This document shows, in pieces, positions 22,454 through 24,050 of a DNA stretch of 24,050 bases; positions within the stretch are counted from its first letter, which is position 1; every line of letters starts with the position of its first letter. This stretch comes from Candidatus Colicola coprequi (GTDB lineage Bacteria; Bacteroidota; Bacteroidia; Bacteroidales; Paludibacteraceae), in assembly GCA_018065765.1 (NCBI GenBank), contig JAGHSR010000108.1, positions 1 through 24,050 on the forward strand. Direction: 5' to 3'. The position numbers and the translations under genes are program-made. The notes beneath the pieces were generated by a model. It was given only the letters and a program-made list of their open reading frames with translations, was not told the origin of the DNA and made no database searches.

Positions 22454-24050
22454 ATGGGTGGAGCAAAAAACTGTCCGGAAACCCCGAGACAAAAAATGAT
22501 AGGTATGATGTACCTGGTGTTGACCGCCATGTTGGCTTTGAACGTATCTGCCGACATTCTCAATGGTTTCAACAAGTTACGTCATAGTATGGAAGCGTCC
22601 ATCGTGCAAACCGATGCTCGTACAGAAGATATCATGAATAGTTTTATGGCTGCGTATAGCAAAGATGAAGGTAGCATGAAAGCGTACGGCGATTGGTGGA
22701 AAATAGCACAAGCTAACAAACAAATCTGCGACGAGTTCTATAATTATATTGAACAGTTCAAATTGGATATGGTAAACATGGTGGAGGGACAATCTTATAC
22801 CGAAATGCCTAAGGATGTCAAGAATGGTAGTGATACCAACAAACCTCACCAATATGCCCTCAACGAAATGGCAAAGGATGAGAATGGTAACAAAACCGGA
22901 CGCACCAATGCACAAGAATTTCGCAAACGTATGGAAGAGTATCGCGCATACATGGTGGCTGCTGACTCTGAAGTGCTGAAAAACAAAATGGCACACGATG
23001 AGAAATTCCGTCACGACTGGGAACTGAAGGCAGATATGTACAACTCATTGTTCAGCACAGAAGATGTTGTCGATCAGGAAGGTCGAACCATTGCTTGGGA
23101 ACGTTCTATCTTTGAGGAAATGCCTGCTGGTGCTGTATTTGCCATGTTGACCAAATACCAAAACGATATTCGTATCGCAGAGAATGACTACTTAGGTTTC
23201 CTATTCTCCGCTGCTGGTCGTTCTGACTTCGTCGTCAACTCTGTAGAAGCTTTGGTAATGCCTACCAATGGCGAATATATCATGCAAGGTGGTCATTATC
23301 GCGCTCGCATTGTATCTGCAATGGTGGATACCAACCAGACTCCTAGATTCTACATCAACGGTCAGGAATATACCGATGGCGTATATGACGTAGTGGCAAG
23401 CCGCGTGGGAGAGCAAACCTATACCGGTTATATGTTGTTACCGGACGACACAACACGCTATATGTTCAAGGGACAATACACCGTAGGTGCCCCCTCCGCT
23501 ACCATCTCGAATAAGGATATGGATATCATCTATTCAGGATATGACAACAAGTATGATATCTCTGTGCCCGGCGTGCCGTCAGACCGCGTAAAAGTAAACG
23601 CAACGGGTGCTTCTATCTCCAAATCCGCTGAAGGATGGGTTGTACGTCCTTCTGCAGGTGCTAAAACAGTTACCTTGGCAGTTACTGCAGAAATGGATGG
23701 TCGTATGACACAAATGGGGTCGCAGACTTTCCGAGTAAAACCTCTGCCAAAACCAAGTGCGTTCTTTGTTTCAAACGGTCAAATGTATGATGGTAGCGAG
23801 GCTATGGCTAAACGTTACCTTACTGCTGGAGATGCTCACCTTGAGGCAAGTTACGGACCGGACGGTGTGCTCAATCTGCCCTTTACTATCATTAGTTTTG
23901 AGTTGTATGCAGGTGGTCGTATCATGAAAACGGATGGCGCTAAGTTTAGCAAGGAAATGACGAACGCTATCGGCAAAATGAAAAGTAATGAGATGCTCAA
24001 TATCTTGACCATTAAGTACAAAGAGCCGGGCGGTAATATCCGCGCGCTTC
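22454..24050 (+). CDS. gldM: Type IX secretion / gliding motor protein GldM (PorM), partial at window end
   Basis: The ATG at 22454 opens MGGAKNCPETPRQKMIGMMY, and the frame is open to the last base of the window, 532 codons without a stop. A single transmembrane helix (about 14-33, MIGMMYLVLTAMLALNVS) follows a short cytoplasmic start. The remainder is a periplasmic rod of repeated beta-rich domains, with conserved NGFNKLRHSMEASI after the helix. GldM dimers thread through the GldL pentamer and contact the GldK/GldN ring. Known homologues are about 510-530 residues, so only a short C-terminal piece should be missing. gldN would be expected just outside the window. Confidence 0.95.
   Translation, partial: MGGAKNCPETPRQKMIGMMYLVLTAMLALNVSADILNGFNKLRHSMEASIVQTDARTEDIMNSFMAAYSKDEGSMKAYGDWWKIAQANKQICDEFYNYIEQFKLDMVNMVEGQSYTEMPKDVKNGSDTNKPHQYALNEMAKDENGNKTGRTNAQEFRKRMEEYRAYMVAADSEVLKNKMAHDEKFRHDWELKADMYNSLFSTEDVVDQEGRTIAWERSIFEEMPAGAVFAMLTKYQNDIRIAENDYLGFLFSAAGRSDFVVNSVEALVMPTNGEYIMQGGHYRARIVSAMVDTNQTPRFYINGQEYTDGVYDVVASRVGEQTYTGYMLLPDDTTRYMFKGQYTVGAPSATISNKDMDIIYSGYDNKYDISVPGVPSDRVKVNATGASISKSAEGWVVRPSAGAKTVTLAVTAEMDGRMTQMGSQTFRVKPLPKPSAFFVSNGQMYDGSEAMAKRYLTAGDAHLEASYGPDGVLNLPFTIISFELYAGGRIMKTDGAKFSKEMTNAIGKMKSNEMLNILTIKYKEPGGNIRAL

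Overview
The window is from a Bacteroidota chromosome, most likely a member of the Bacteroidales. Three things point there. (1) Eight promoters carry the phylum-specific -7 element TAnnTTTG, and seven of them have a TTTG, TTG or CTTG -33 element exactly 20 bases upstream. (2) A type IX secretion / gliding operon of the order porP-gldK-gldL-gldM is present. (3) The gene families (tandem deoxynucleoside kinases, xerC-hpf, secreted modular surface protein, exported dipeptide epimerase) are typical of the group. I cannot name the family or genus from the sequence alone. I see no insertion sequence, prophage or CRISPR array, so this looks like ordinary core chromosome.

Layout. 1-315: no gene, but a run of nested inverted repeats that looks like a structured RNA or a repeat element. 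316-2875 (+): two tandem paralogous deoxynucleoside kinases, a XerC/XerD-type tyrosine recombinase whose start overlaps the second kinase's stop, and a short ribosome hibernation factor. 2881-7785 (-): an apparent four-gene operon read thioredoxin, K+/H+ antiporter, epimerase-like SDR fused to a zinc-finger tail, DEAD-box helicase. 7854-10902 (+): aroB and a large secreted modular protein, closed by a strong bidirectional terminator. 10953-11038 (-): tRNA-Leu(UAA). 11171-12418 (+): an exported Ntn-hydrolase of the acyltransferase/C45 type. 12697-15300 (+): rfbC, rfbD and an exported dipeptide epimerase, closed by a 17-bp perfect-stem terminator shared with the convergent thrS. 15365-17164 (-): thrS, with an unusual leader and a truncated N-terminus. 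17368-18711 (+): a SAM methyltransferase and a cobalamin adenosyltransferase. 18826-24050 (+): a small acidic DUF2795 protein, then PorP/SprF, GldK, GldL and GldM, the last running off the window.

The most interesting spot is thrS. Its ThrRS has lost almost the whole N-terminal TGS domain by a clean in-frame deletion of about 48 residues. Its leader can fold into two adjacent hairpins upstream of a third at the ribosome-binding site, and the loop of one contains U-UGU-A, matching the anticodon loop of tRNA-Thr(UGU). That resembles the translational operator of E. coli thrS, in an unrelated phylum and with a synthetase lacking part of the region known to matter for repression there. The SDR with a treble-clef-like tail, the dyad-rich first 300 bases and the small DUF2795 gene heading the secretion operon are the next most useful leads.

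Several longest-ORF starts are wrong because they run through promoters or a tRNA; corrected starts are given for dNK2, aroB, the Ntn-hydrolase, rfbC, thrS, the methyltransferase and porP.
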